NCBI GenBank assembly: GCA_045586925.1
Contig: JAZNBG010000011.1
Span: 1-64,000 of the forward strand
Direction: 5' to 3'
DNA: 64,000 bases
From: SIG440 sp045586925
Lineage (GTDB): Bacteria; Bacillota; Clostridia; Monoglobales; Monoglobaceae
Part shown: one piece after another, positions 8,494-18,648 of the stretch
Numbering within the stretch: the stretch's first letter is position 1
Layout: each line of letters opens with the position of its first letter
Notes under the pieces: generated by a model
The model's input: only the letters and a program-made list of their open reading frames with translations
What the model was told of the DNA's origin: nothing
Databases searched by the model: none
Position numbers and translations under genes: made by a program

Positions 8494-10902
8494 TCACTCT
8501 CCAAACAATGTAGGTATAAGTTTTAAGAGTCTTTCAAAAACCACAGCGGTTTCTGCTCTTGTGAGAAGCCCGTAAGGTGCAAAGCTTCCATCGTCATAGC
8601 CCACAATAAGTCCTGCGCGGGATACTGCTGCAACACCTTTAAGATTTGCTCCCACCAAAAGATTGCTGTCAGTAAATGTAAGGTCAGCGTTGCTGTCCTC
8701 TAAATTTAGAGCATTGTCAAGTATCCTGCACATCTCAACTCTTGTAAGCTTGATTTCAGGATAAGCATTGCCAGATACTGAATCAGCATCTATCCATCCA
8801 CCTGCAACCGCAGTATTCATGACATCTGCATACCAGCTTCCCTCAGAAACGTCTGCTATACCGCCTGTATATTCAATCTGCTGGGCACCGAGAATTCTCG
8901 CAAGCATTGTAAGAAACTCCGCCTTGGTTACATAGGAATCAGGCATCATACCATTTTCTGTTCCCTTCATCACACCGACGGCAAACATATTTGCAAGTGT
9001 GTGTTTTGCCCAGTGATTAGATACATCTGCAGGCAATGCATCGGTTACAAGAGGAACCTTGGCACCTGATCCCTTCATGGGATTTAATATAAGCTCAGTC
9101 TTTTGTGTCTGCTGCCCGATATCAGATACATTTGTATCTTCATCTGGAGCTTGTGTTCCTGACGGATTTTTAGCGGCAGCCTCCATACGGTCCTTGCTGT
9201 TAGCCATATCTGCTTCATCAGGCATAGGTCCCGTCTGGCTATAAAGCGAACCTGCAGGGAATCCATTTTCAGGCTCTGCCGGAGCCGCCGGCATTGCGAT
9301 ATTATTTACTCTGTATTCCTTTGGTCTTGTTCCCTCAGGAGAAATTACCCAGTATCCGTACTGTGAAAGCTTTTCTTCAGGCTCATATATATAGCTTCCT
9401 GCCGGAAAATCTATACACTGGTTGCCTATACGGAATTTAGGTGTGTTTTTATCCACAAGAAAATTTTCGATACTTACACCCGGAGTATAAAGGTCAGGTG
9501 TAATTCTCCACACATTTTTGCCCCCGGCACTCATACCCGAAAGCAAATACCTCTGATCCCATGTGGGCACCTGCCAGTATTCGGTAAGCAAAGGTTTTCT
9601 GTCCTCAAAGCCAACCAAATCATCAAGCTGAGAAAGTAATGAATCAATAATTTCATACTGTTCCTCTATAATCTCCGAGCCATTGCTGGCATTTAGAGTA
9701 CCGCCTGCCCAGTAAAGATACGGATCGGGATTAAACATACCGGTATGAAATACCATCTCGTTGTAATAATCTGTATTGTAGTAGCTGGCAGCCTTTGTGG
9801 AAATCCATACCGTAAAGCCGTCCCTGTGGTCTGATAGCTGCATATCACAAATTGTTATGTACTCTACAAAAAGCTCACTGAAGGCATTTAGAGGATATTT
9901 TTCATATCGCCAGCCTTTGGGCGGATTATCTTCTATAAAGCCTGCCATAAGACCCATATTACTATAACAGATGATATTAGCATAGTTTGCGCCCAAAAGC
10001 GGACTCTCACTCGATGGAGTGGTGTAGTTTCCGTTTAAATCATACTGCTGAACAACACCGCTTTGAGAGGTAAAGCCCCAGTTAGAAAATTTTACATCAG
10101 GATAGTATTCTTTGATGTTATTGTACACCGTCTCCTCGTATGCCTGTCTTGCAAGCCTTCCGACAATACCGGAAAATACTCTATATGCTTTTTCTGCCCC
10201 CTCAGGAGGATTGCTGTTGTAAAAAGCACTCTTACGCGGCTCTAAAGCACCCGGAAATATATTGATGTACTTTAAATCATAATCATCGCCGAATACAAAG
10301 CCTGCTTCCTCAAGCATAGGTCTTAATCTGGTTTTGTACATCTCATGCTCTTCAACCTGTATTAAAAGGTCTCTTATCCACGGCTCATATTTGTCACCAT
10401 GCTTGGTATATGATTCCTGCACGGTTTCACCGCTTTGACGAAAATTTTTTATTGCCTGATTTTCAAAATAATAAACCGACGGATTTGCTTCAAAATCGTC
10501 AAATACATAATCCAGCTTTGCACCTGTTGCCGCAAGCTCCTTAAAGAAGCTGTCAAGCATTTCATCGGTCACCTTGTAGTCTTCGTCAGACACAAAAACA
10601 CCCATATCCAGATTAGCTGTAAGCTGGTGTGTTATTGCAGGCTGTATCTGAAGGATTCTTCTGCCCTCGGGCATATCAGCCAGTGACTGAGAAGCAAGCA
10701 TGGCAACTGCTTTTGGTCCCTTTGCCTCCAAATCGGTCTTAGTTAAATAGTATCTGTCATATATATGGTCATAGCCGTCTACATTTACATCATAGCTTGT
10801 GGTAAAGAATGTTCCCTGAGTTCCCTTTTTAAAGGTGTCGGCATGTACAACACAGGACATACAAAGAATTAAGCAGAGTGTAAGTGCAATTATTCTTTTC
10901 AT
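8494..10902 (-). CDS. SLH-anchored surface protein, paralogue B of an unrecognised putative hydrolase family
   Basis: 802 residues with a signal peptide (1-21, SCVVHA). The 540-residue ectodomain matches paralogue A in order and motif: DYVFDDFEAN (acids at 135, 136 and 138), DVKFSNWGFTSQ, FHTGMFNPDPYL, VWRITPDLYTPG, QYGYWVISPEGT. It carries an extra insertion of about 75 residues after the acidic motif, rich in Glu and Tyr. A low-complexity Asp/Asn/Thr linker (about 560-615) precedes three SLH repeats that finish near the C-terminus. It is four bases from paralogue A, so the two are co-translated. The function is unknown; a surface glycoside hydrolase or glycan-binding role is inferred from locus and fold hints. 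Confidence 0.8.
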   Translation of the reverse strand: MKRIIALTLCLILCMSCVVHADTFKKGTQGTFFTTSYDVNVDGYDHIYDRYYLTKTDLEAKGPKAVAMLASQSLADMPEGRRILQIQPAITHQLTANLDMGVFVSDEDYKVTDEMLDSFFKELAATGAKLDYVFDDFEANPSVYYFENQAIKNFRQSGETVQESYTKHGDKYEPWIRDLLIQVEEHEMYKTRLRPMLEEAGFVFGDDYDLKYINIFPGALEPRKSAFYNSNPPEGAEKAYRVFSGIVGRLARQAYEETVYNNIKEYYPDVKFSNWGFTSQSGVVQQYDLNGNYTTPSSESPLLGANYANIICYSNMGLMAGFIEDNPPKGWRYEKYPLNAFSELFVEYITICDMQLSDHRDGFTVWISTKAASYYNTDYYNEMVFHTGMFNPDPYLYWAGGTLNASNGSEIIEEQYEIIDSLLSQLDDLVGFEDRKPLLTEYWQVPTWDQRYLLSGMSAGGKNVWRITPDLYTPGVSIENFLVDKNTPKFRIGNQCIDFPAGSYIYEPEEKLSQYGYWVISPEGTRPKEYRVNNIAMPAAPAEPENGFPAGSLYSQTGPMPDEADMANSKDRMEAAAKNPSGTQAPDEDTNVSDIGQQTQKTELILNPMKGSGAKVPLVTDALPADVSNHWAKHTLANMFAVGVMKGTENGMMPDSYVTKAEFLTMLARILGAQQIEYTGGIADVSEGSWYADVMNTAVAGGWIDADSVSGNAYPEIKLTRVEMCRILDNALNLEDSNADLTFTDSNLLVGANLKGVAAVSRAGLIVGYDDGSFAPYGLLTRAETAVVFERLLKLIPTLFGE

Positions 10903-10919
10903 AACAAATTACTCCTTTC

Positions 10920-13682
10920 TCAATTCCAATCCTTATATCTGTAAAGGAAGGTAGACATTTTTGTACCCTGAACCTGCATAAACTTGGAGCCCACAATACA
11001 AATTACATATTCTTCGGGAGAGTCATTATATCCTACATAATCTGCTGTGCTTCCGGTATAGGTTGTTATCTTATCCTTATTCTTTTCCACTACAACATTT
11101 TTTTGGGGAATCTGTGTAAATACATACATATCCGTTCCTGCAACAAAGTTTGCGGCACTGCCGGTAGTGGCACGCATAAAGCCGTTTTTAGTTTCCAGAA
11201 GTTCAGTTTTCATCAGCATCCAACCTTCACCCTTTCGAGCAGAAGCAGATGTTCCATTTTGGGTAAGCATAACACCGTTTTGTGCATCATAAATTGCCTC
11301 TATGCCTGAAATAAAGCCTGTTACATCCACAGTAACATTTATAAGATCGCCGGGCTTAATGCCATAGGTCATCACATTGCCGTTTTCGTCTACACGGGCG
11401 TTTCCGTTTGCATCATAAAGAACAAGATTATCCAAATCTATTTTGGGATTTTTAAGATAATATTTTCCTTCATTGGTCTGAACAGCCGTCACAGCCTCAT
11501 CATCAAACATTTCCTGAGTAATTTCTGTTACAACCCTTATTTCAAATTCAACTCCGCAGTTTTCCTTAACCTCCGCATCTACTGCCTCGATTATGAGAGA
11601 TGCGACCAGACTTTCCTCGTCTTCTGTATACACATATGAATATAATGTTGTGGCACTGGGGAGTTTTTTTGAAAGAAACGCCTCCTCGAGGCTTCCGTCT
11701 ATTGTTCCGTCAGATTTATAAGGCACCTGATAGCATACTGTCATATCATTACGCATACCAATCTGCAGGCATCCTGCACCACTCATATTCGCAGTCCAGT
11801 AAGGATTGTCTGCCACAGACCAGTTTGTGCTGAAAATTTCCAGTATATTTCTGTACGGAATAGCTCTTGTCTTGTCGGTCAGACTTCCCATAAACAACTG
11901 AAATTCCGAGTTGGTATTACCCTTTGCTCCTGCCTGAGCTATAAAGCTTACCTTGCCGTCAGCATTTACAAGGATTTTTACAGGCTGTGCCACGACAGCG
12001 TCAGTTAATTCGCCGTTTATGCCATTTTTCTTCATAGCATCTATTACAGCAAGCTTATCCTTTCTCTCGCCGTTTAAGGTCAGCTTATCCGCACATTCCA
12101 AAGTCTGGAAACCGCCAAGCTCCTTTGCAAATACCCTTACTTTAACCGAAATATCCAGAACGCCTTCTTTGCCTGCTCCTGTAAGTATGGCATAATAAGG
12201 CTCGTTTCCGTCAGTTGACGTTACTTTTTCAAAAAATGCTATTTCTCCGTCCACATTTAAATACCACTTGTAATTTGTGCCTATCTCAGGCTGCAAAACA
12301 ATTTCGTCATCCATTCTTGCTTCCAATGCAGCCGAAGGATTGTACGTTTTTTCTCCAATCTGCCATTCACGTATTCCGTCGCTTTGCCATGCCACAGAAA
12401 GTACACCTGTTACAGTTTCCTCGCAGGTATATACGGTCATTCTCTCCGAGCCTGCAGCAACGCTTATAATCATATCCTTGCCAATGGATTCGAATTCGTC
12501 TATCTCTCCCTTTGTATTATATACGGTTACATCATATTTCGAACTATCAATATCTACCGGCTCACCATACTCTGTAAGTATGGTTGCAGGATCATCTATT
12601 CTGCCTTTTACCTTATAGTCTTTGTATGACTCAATAATAACCACATCATATTTATTGTCTCGGTTATTGTCTATAAGAACCACAGAGCCGCTTGCCGGCT
12701 GCATTATCGTCTGTGTATATGCGTCGGTATATTCTTCTCCGTTGTATATAACATAAGGATTATGCAGAGTCAGCTTTTTGTTATTTTGGCCGTAGTAATA
12801 TGCAAAACCGGCATAGGAATTTATATCCTTTGCGGATAATTTAACTTCCGTATTCCTCTTATATAAAACATAGATTGCTTCATTATCTGCATTGTAATAT
12901 ACAACGGCATTTCTGCCTAAAGCTTCCTTTACGCCTGTTGTTTCCATATAATATACATTGCCGTTATGCTTAATGCATTTCTTGTATGTATCATTTATGC
13001 CTGCACCAAGCTCAATTCCACCTGCTGCAGTAATGATGCCTTCATCATGCTTAATATTATAAAATACCTTCAAAGCATCTCTTTCTGCATCCTGCGTATA
13101 TGTTACATCGTCACCTGCTATACCGGAAATATTTAATGTCTGTGCGTGCAGAGCATTAAACAGCATTTTATACAGCTTGGAACGGGTAAATACACCTTCA
13201 GCACTTACACCATCAAGAATGTCTATCTCTCTTGCAAGCTGAAGATACGAATTATTTATCTGTGCAAGATTTTTATACCCCAGACTCATTACCAATGCCT
13301 GAGCCGCCTCCGCATAGGTTACAGGATAGCCGGGATAAAAGTACTCACTATTAACAGGTGCCATAAGCCCGGCCTCAACAGCCATGCTTATGTAGTTTTC
13401 CTCATATACTCCAGACATTACATCCTTGAATTTGCGGTTTGCCGTAATACTTGAACCAAGATTTGCAAACCTTACAATGTTAACTGCAAATTCTGCTCTC
13501 GAAACCTGCAGATTTAAATCCTCCTCACTCACATCATCTATGATGCCAAGTGCTGTCAAAAGTCCTAATTGTTGGGCACTTATAACCTCACCGGCAGCAT
13601 GGGATATGCTGGGGACAAGGAGTAAGGACATACATATGCATATGCACAGTGCCCTAGAAATCAGTAATTTCGTTTTTTTCAT
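10920..13682 (-). CDS. Large secreted protein with N-terminal SLH repeats
   Basis: 920 residues with a signal peptide (about 1-29, SISHAAG). Two to three SLH repeats follow (about 34-180: VSRAEFAVNIVRF, YFYPGYPVTYAEAAQALVM). The remaining 700 residues are beta-rich and unrecognised, with many Val/Tyr/Thr strands and no catalytic motif I can name. Anchoring is at the N-terminus, opposite to its two neighbours. Proteins of this layout often sit beside Lpl-type sugar-binding lipoproteins in Clostridia, and a scaffold or glycan-capturing surface role is plausible. It lies between the binding protein and the two SLH paralogues, all in one operon. Confidence 0.75.
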   Translation of the reverse strand: MKKTKLLISRALCICICMSLLLVPSISHAAGEVISAQQLGLLTALGIIDDVSEEDLNLQVSRAEFAVNIVRFANLGSSITANRKFKDVMSGVYEENYISMAVEAGLMAPVNSEYFYPGYPVTYAEAAQALVMSLGYKNLAQINNSYLQLAREIDILDGVSAEGVFTRSKLYKMLFNALHAQTLNISGIAGDDVTYTQDAERDALKVFYNIKHDEGIITAAGGIELGAGINDTYKKCIKHNGNVYYMETTGVKEALGRNAVVYYNADNEAIYVLYKRNTEVKLSAKDINSYAGFAYYYGQNNKKLTLHNPYVIYNGEEYTDAYTQTIMQPASGSVVLIDNNRDNKYDVVIIESYKDYKVKGRIDDPATILTEYGEPVDIDSSKYDVTVYNTKGEIDEFESIGKDMIISVAAGSERMTVYTCEETVTGVLSVAWQSDGIREWQIGEKTYNPSAALEARMDDEIVLQPEIGTNYKWYLNVDGEIAFFEKVTSTDGNEPYYAILTGAGKEGVLDISVKVRVFAKELGGFQTLECADKLTLNGERKDKLAVIDAMKKNGINGELTDAVVAQPVKILVNADGKVSFIAQAGAKGNTNSEFQLFMGSLTDKTRAIPYRNILEIFSTNWSVADNPYWTANMSGAGCLQIGMRNDMTVCYQVPYKSDGTIDGSLEEAFLSKKLPSATTLYSYVYTEDEESLVASLIIEAVDAEVKENCGVEFEIRVVTEITQEMFDDEAVTAVQTNEGKYYLKNPKIDLDNLVLYDANGNARVDENGNVMTYGIKPGDLINVTVDVTGFISGIEAIYDAQNGVMLTQNGTSASARKGEGWMLMKTELLETKNGFMRATTGSAANFVAGTDMYVFTQIPQKNVVVEKNKDKITTYTGSTADYVGYNDSPEEYVICIVGSKFMQVQGTKMSTFLYRYKDWN

Positions 13683-13718
13683 AAATACACCTGCCTCTTC
13701 CGTGTTTGATAGTTGTAA

Positions 13719-15179
13719 TTACTTGCTTGTCTTTTTCCATTCATCGTACTGGCGCTGCATTTCATCAATCAACGTATCTATACCCGCTGCCTCAAACTCT
13801 TTAAGTGCCTTTGGAAGATATTCCTCCGGATCAACAGAACCCGTAATAAGTGCAGGAATGTACTCCGAATACACATTTCCTATAGCAGCAACTTCGGTTT
13901 TGAAATCATCACCATTAAAGCTGAATCCAAAATTCTGTGCCTGAACTGCACGATCATCAAATTCCTGATATTTTTCATAAATGTCATCCGGTGTACCCTC
14001 TATCTGTTTGGTGAGGTACACATTACCCTGTGTATACGGCCATGTATAATAACCCATATCATCACGCTTTTTGCCATCAGGGAATCTGTAGTGAAATTCA
14101 TCCACGTTCTCGTAATGTTCACCTTCGATACCAAGAGCAACGAGGTTTCTTAAGGTAGCATCTGTATTCAAAAGATTCAGGAATTTCATAGCTCCCTCAG
14201 GATTTTTGGCAGTTCTGGGTATGGACTGCATTGAGCCTGCCGTGGAAACAAGCCAGGGCTCCCAAAGCTGAATATCTCCACACTGCTCATCAGGTGCTTT
14301 GGAAAGGTTTGCAACCTGTCTTTGATAAGGAAGCATCTGAGAAATATTGATGAGTGCCTTGCCCTTTTTCATAACTATGTCGCCTGTTGAGGTTGCGGCA
14401 TCTGTACGGATATAACCCTTGTTGTACCATTTGTGCATAAGTTTCATAAATTCAAGTGTATCTGCCTGCTCATAAGGATTAACAACCTTACCATCGTTAC
14501 CGTCTATCTTCATAGAACCTACTGCCTTATCGCCCGCAAGAGGAATATATCCAAGTGTTCCAAAGAAGGTATAATTGGAATTTATAGCCACAGGGAATTC
14601 TTTAGGATATTTTTTCTTAAACGCTTCGAGGTATGGTTCTAAATCCTCAAATGATTTGATGCTCTCCGGATTCATACCAAGTTCCACTGCACCCTGTTTT
14701 ACGTACCCTATAGAAAGTTCATATGAGAAATCCTTCCACGCAGGTAATGCATACATTTCGCCGTTTACTATGCCGCTTTTGTATACATAGTCAGGATAGA
14801 GTGCTTTTATATCTTTACCGTATTCTTCAAAATATTCATCCATTGGCATATAGAAGTTTTTGGATACATTTGAGTTAAAGTTGACATAGCTTGCCGAGAA
14901 ACAAAGGTCAACACGCTCATTTGATGCAATCATCATCTGAAGCTTTTCGGCATATTCATTTCCTGTTAGGATGAGCATATCAACTTTTTGTCCTATTTTG
15001 TCTGCAAGATATTCATTTATGGCAGTTTCCACCTTTTCTGACTCTCTTACCTTAGGACCATAGCAAACCCATACTATTTTGTTATCTGTTTCGTTTGTAC
15101 CTGTCGTTTTATTAGTACCGCATGCGACAAGTGATAATACCATTGCCGCCAAAAGCACTACACTTATAATCTTTTTCAT
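13719..15179 (-). CDS. Sugar ABC transporter solute-binding lipoprotein (LplA type)
   Basis: 486 residues. The N-terminus has a lipoprotein signal with lipobox LVAC at about 17-20, so Cys20 should be lipidated and the protein held on the outer face of the membrane. The rest is a family-1 extracellular sugar-binding fold (KIVWVCYGPKVRESEKV, LCFSASYVNFNS, IPRTAKNPEGAMKFLNLL), of the LplA/YtcQ subgroup that feeds oligosaccharides to LplB/YtcP permeases. Both permeases are in the same operon. No ATPase gene is present; this subgroup commonly borrows a shared MsmX-like ATPase encoded elsewhere. Confidence 0.9.
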   Translation of the reverse strand: MKKIISVVLLAAMVLSLVACGTNKTTGTNETDNKIVWVCYGPKVRESEKVETAINEYLADKIGQKVDMLILTGNEYAEKLQMMIASNERVDLCFSASYVNFNSNVSKNFYMPMDEYFEEYGKDIKALYPDYVYKSGIVNGEMYALPAWKDFSYELSIGYVKQGAVELGMNPESIKSFEDLEPYLEAFKKKYPKEFPVAINSNYTFFGTLGYIPLAGDKAVGSMKIDGNDGKVVNPYEQADTLEFMKLMHKWYNKGYIRTDAATSTGDIVMKKGKALINISQMLPYQRQVANLSKAPDEQCGDIQLWEPWLVSTAGSMQSIPRTAKNPEGAMKFLNLLNTDATLRNLVALGIEGEHYENVDEFHYRFPDGKKRDDMGYYTWPYTQGNVYLTKQIEGTPDDIYEKYQEFDDRAVQAQNFGFSFNGDDFKTEVAAIGNVYSEYIPALITGSVDPEEYLPKALKEFEAAGIDTLIDEMQRQYDEWKKTSK

Positions 15180-15203
15180 AATTTAAATCCTCCCAAATCA
15201 GTA

Positions 15204-16586
15204 TTACTCCACAATCTTTTCGTAAATATTGCAAATACTGTTCATGTTCGCCCAGTTATCCCACACCATAACCTTTACGATGTCGCCACTTGAGACATCG
15301 GGAGTGGGTGTCGAAACTATTTTACTCACTTCATTGGAGTTTATTTTGCCATAAACACTTTTTGTTTGCTTATACATTCCGTCTGCACCTATAACGGATA
15401 CAATTGCCATATACTCCCTCTCTCTTACCGAAGCATTTGAAAGAGTAATATCAGCTCCGTTCGACGCGTTGAAAATACAACTATCCACAGTAAGAGGATC
15501 CGTACCGGTTGAGAAATCTGCACTAAATGAAGCAGGGTAACTAAGTGCAAGTATACCATCCTCTGTTTTGATACTGTTGTCTATTTCCACACTGTAGTCA
15601 GTGTTGTATGGAATAACTTCTTTTGTTGTTATGACAATAGATTTTCCAACCTCGTCGTAGCTAACCTCATACTGTCCCTCCAAATCCACATCAGGATCAT
15701 CTGATGTAAGGCTTACAGTATCTGTGCTTATATCATCTGCATCCAAAGCTACAGAGGAATTCACTTTTATATCACATAACTCAATATCTGAAACATCAAG
15801 AGTGAACTCCGCTCTTTGTGCTTCGTCTATACTATAAACCTGCCAATCATCAAGAAGCACATAACCCATTGAAAATCCGCTCGCTTTATGCTGTGCTACG
15901 TTGTACTCCCAGTAATTTGAGCTGCCCACCGTAGAGCATACATGCTTAAAACCACTTTCTCCAAGGACGTTTCCTTGATCGTCATATATGACAGCATTAC
16001 ACATCATATATCCGCTTGCAGGAACATCCAGCACAAGGTCAGCTGTATACCATTTATCTTTGGTGATGGTTCCGTCCTCTACAAAGTTCACAAGCTCCCC
16101 CTTGGTTGTGTCATATATGTAAGCACCACCATCTTTTAAGGTAATACCGCTTGTATTGTTTATTCCCCAATACTGAATACCTGTATTTATAAGATGAAGG
16201 ACAACCGTTCCCTCTACTGACGAATAGTTGAATTTAACTGTATATCTTTTCATTTTGCTCTTATCCACACCGATGTTGGATAATGCAGCATTACCGAGCT
16301 TAAAGACCGCATTTGCATCAGTCCCTTCCTCGTAGACTGCAGACACTTTGGTATAGGCGCAAGCTCTTATTTCTCCTGAACCACCATGAAACAAATCAGT
16401 ATATTTATTATTTACCGGGTCTGCAATCGTTCCTGTAGGAAAAGTACCTGCAGAGGTGGTAAAGCCTCCCATAGTGATCCATCTGTCTGCTTTGATATCA
16501 TTTTTAAGCGTTTCCGCCGCATTTACACACAATGCAGATGTCAAAACAGATGTTGCCAATATGATAGATAAAATGTATTTTTTCAT
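15204..16586 (-). CDS. Secreted beta-rich protein with Ig-like C-terminus
   Basis: 460 residues with a signal peptide (1-24, LCVNAAE). The first 230 residues look like a concanavalin-like or carbohydrate-binding jelly roll (DKWYTADLVLDVPASG, YVLLDDWQVYSIDEAQ). This is followed by an SbsA-like Ig domain and a short C-terminal beta domain ending MVWDNWANMNSICN. A similar phrase, DKWYTAD/GKWYRAE, occurs in the larger protein at 18649-21072, so the two are related in design. There is no SLH repeat or sortase signal, so it is likely released or bound non-covalently. Function unknown; glycan binding is inferred. Confidence 0.65.
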   Translation of the reverse strand: MKKYILSIILATSVLTSALCVNAAETLKNDIKADRWITMGGFTTSAGTFPTGTIADPVNNKYTDLFHGGSGEIRACAYTKVSAVYEEGTDANAVFKLGNAALSNIGVDKSKMKRYTVKFNYSSVEGTVVLHLINTGIQYWGINNTSGITLKDGGAYIYDTTKGELVNFVEDGTITKDKWYTADLVLDVPASGYMMCNAVIYDDQGNVLGESGFKHVCSTVGSSNYWEYNVAQHKASGFSMGYVLLDDWQVYSIDEAQRAEFTLDVSDIELCDIKVNSSVALDADDISTDTVSLTSDDPDVDLEGQYEVSYDEVGKSIVITTKEVIPYNTDYSVEIDNSIKTEDGILALSYPASFSADFSTGTDPLTVDSCIFNASNGADITLSNASVREREYMAIVSVIGADGMYKQTKSVYGKINSNEVSKIVSTPTPDVSSGDIVKVMVWDNWANMNSICNIYEKIVE

Positions 16587-16607
16587 ATTTATGTCCTCTC
16601 TTCGTTT

Positions 16608-18626
16608 CTACTTAACCTCTGCGGAAATAATAGGTGTCAGACTATTCCACAAAAGAAACTTGCGAGTAGCAGTACCCACAGGCTTTGCAATGTCAGTAAC
16701 AGCTACTGCTCCGTTTCCTGAAAGCACCTCAAAAGGTCTTACCTCTACACCTATAAAGTAACCCTCTGCATCATAGCTTGCCATATACAGATTATAATTT
16801 CCATCGCTCAGGCTGCGATAAAAGGCAACAGCGTCATCGCCTATAAATTCCAGCTTAACCTCCGGTACAGCGGTATCTGTACGGGTAATCTGAGGAGTTA
16901 CACCACTTTCTGTAGCCACCCAATAACCGATTGTGCTATTTGTATTGGGAATAATTTCACCGCCGGGGAAGGTTATTATAACATCTCCTGCCTTAAAGGT
17001 CGGTACCTCACTTGACACGAGAAAATCGCCATATGAAACAACTGATGTATCAGGAGTAATTCTCCATATATTCCTGCCGTTAGCATACATACCTGAAATG
17101 CAGTAGTCTGCCGTATATTCGGGCAACTCACTATTAAGGCTCACTCTGTCGGCATATCCAACAATAGAGTTAAGTTCATCTAAAGCAGCCAAAAGTGCGT
17201 TCCTTCTGGTGTTTACCATTTCGTCTGCCTCCGAAGATGACAGTCGGGCACCAAAATAGAGAATTGGGTCAGGGTCATGAAGCCCTACATGGAGTATCTG
17301 CTCGGCAAAATATCCCGATGCGAAAAAGTCTTCATCAGTACCACTTACATACGGAGTCACCTTGCCATTCTTTGTTGAAAGTGCAGAAATTCTCAGTTTG
17401 CCTATGCTGCCCATCAGCTCACCGAAATCTGTATCTGCAAGCTGTGTTATCGCAGCAGCATCACCGCCGTTTATTTCATCTGCAAGCTCATACAAATCAA
17501 CATAGTAGCTGCCACGAGTTACATCTCTGTACAAAATAGGAACTGAATGTGTGCCTGCTTTTTTTGAATCACCACCGATATATACTCTGTGACTGCCATC
17601 CATGGCTCCATAATATTGCTTAACATCAGAAGAGCCATAATCGGAATACTTAATATTTTTAAACCACTTTGCCGCCGGCTCATAGATTGCCCTTCTATGA
17701 TATGCAGATGCCATATTAGCCAGCACTTTATTAAAATACAGGTAATTATCCGACATAGTAAACTTTAATATACTTTTAAGCTCACCCAACAGTATATCAT
17801 GGCTGGTTTGATAGCCTGCCTCTATAAGCAAGGGCTTTAAATCAGAGGAATATCTTTCTTCACTTGTTATTTCCTCTATCTGGTCCTCAGTAAGATTCCA
17901 TATTGAAACATTACTTTCAAAATCCGAGTATATAAAGTCAAGGTTTCCGCCCATATTGTAGTAAGCTTTAAAGAATTCGCCCAAAAGAAGGGATGTTTCC
18001 TCGGTTGCATCATCCCACCAAACAATACTTTCACTATGCTTCTTGGGGTCTAAATCATTTGCTATAAAAATAGTCCGTTTGCCCGGTTCCAAGGTATCAA
18101 GGTGTGCTTTTACCTTTTTTGCCACATTCACCACGCCAAGGCTTTTAAGGTCAGAACGGCTCACAATGTAGCGGTAACTGTAGTTTTCACCATAATCGGC
18201 CCCAGTGGTCTCCCATGCCTCAGCATATATATTCTGACTTTTTACTAACTCCGGACTATCGTCCTCAACAGTAAATTCTACAGAATTTGCACCGCCGACA
18301 CGAAGGGTAAAAATGCCTGTTGTTTTGGCAACATATGTAAAGCTGTAGGTGCCGTTTTCGTCAAATTCAAAATTATCTATATGGGCGAGCCCATCCATAA
18401 AATCTGCCAGAGTAACATTGACATTGGGAAGGGTTACCGAAGGCTCCATAAGCTCAACCGAGCAGGTCTCACCCGTCTCTCCCATAAGAGAGACGGTAAG
18501 ACGCGAGCCTATATTGTTAATTCTTATGCTTTCTGTCTCAATTGAGTCAAACGCATATACGCATGTACAACTAAATAATGCAAGTATTATTACCACTAAT
18601 CCTGCAATTTTCAATTTAAAAGGCAT
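16608..18626 (-). CDS. Secreted paralogue C of the unrecognised putative hydrolase family, no SLH
   Basis: About 672 residues with a signal peptide (ending CVYAFDS). An extra N-terminal beta-sandwich (about 28-125) precedes the module shared with the SLH proteins at 6450 and 8494: SIVWWDD, DFIYSDFESN (acids at 235 and 237), NIKYSDYGSS, KAGTHSVPILYR, LHVGLHDPDPILYFG, IWRITPDTSV, TIGYWVATESGV. It has no SLH repeats and ends in a short beta domain, so it should be a soluble form of the same enzyme or binding protein. The start at 18626 has AGGAG in place; an upstream in-frame codon at 18647 lacks a site. Confidence 0.75.
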   Translation of the reverse strand: MPFKLKIAGLVVIILALFSCTCVYAFDSIETESIRINNIGSRLTVSLMGETGETCSVELMEPSVTLPNVNVTLADFMDGLAHIDNFEFDENGTYSFTYVAKTTGIFTLRVGGANSVEFTVEDDSPELVKSQNIYAEAWETTGADYGENYSYRYIVSRSDLKSLGVVNVAKKVKAHLDTLEPGKRTIFIANDLDPKKHSESIVWWDDATEETSLLLGEFFKAYYNMGGNLDFIYSDFESNVSIWNLTEDQIEEITSEERYSSDLKPLLIEAGYQTSHDILLGELKSILKFTMSDNYLYFNKVLANMASAYHRRAIYEPAAKWFKNIKYSDYGSSDVKQYYGAMDGSHRVYIGGDSKKAGTHSVPILYRDVTRGSYYVDLYELADEINGGDAAAITQLADTDFGELMGSIGKLRISALSTKNGKVTPYVSGTDEDFFASGYFAEQILHVGLHDPDPILYFGARLSSSEADEMVNTRRNALLAALDELNSIVGYADRVSLNSELPEYTADYCISGMYANGRNIWRITPDTSVVSYGDFLVSSEVPTFKAGDVIITFPGGEIIPNTNSTIGYWVATESGVTPQITRTDTAVPEVKLEFIGDDAVAFYRSLSDGNYNLYMASYDAEGYFIGVEVRPFEVLSGNGAVAVTDIAKPVGTATRKFLLWNSLTPIISAEVK

Positions 18627-18648
18627 GTTGTTTCTCCTTATTATCATA

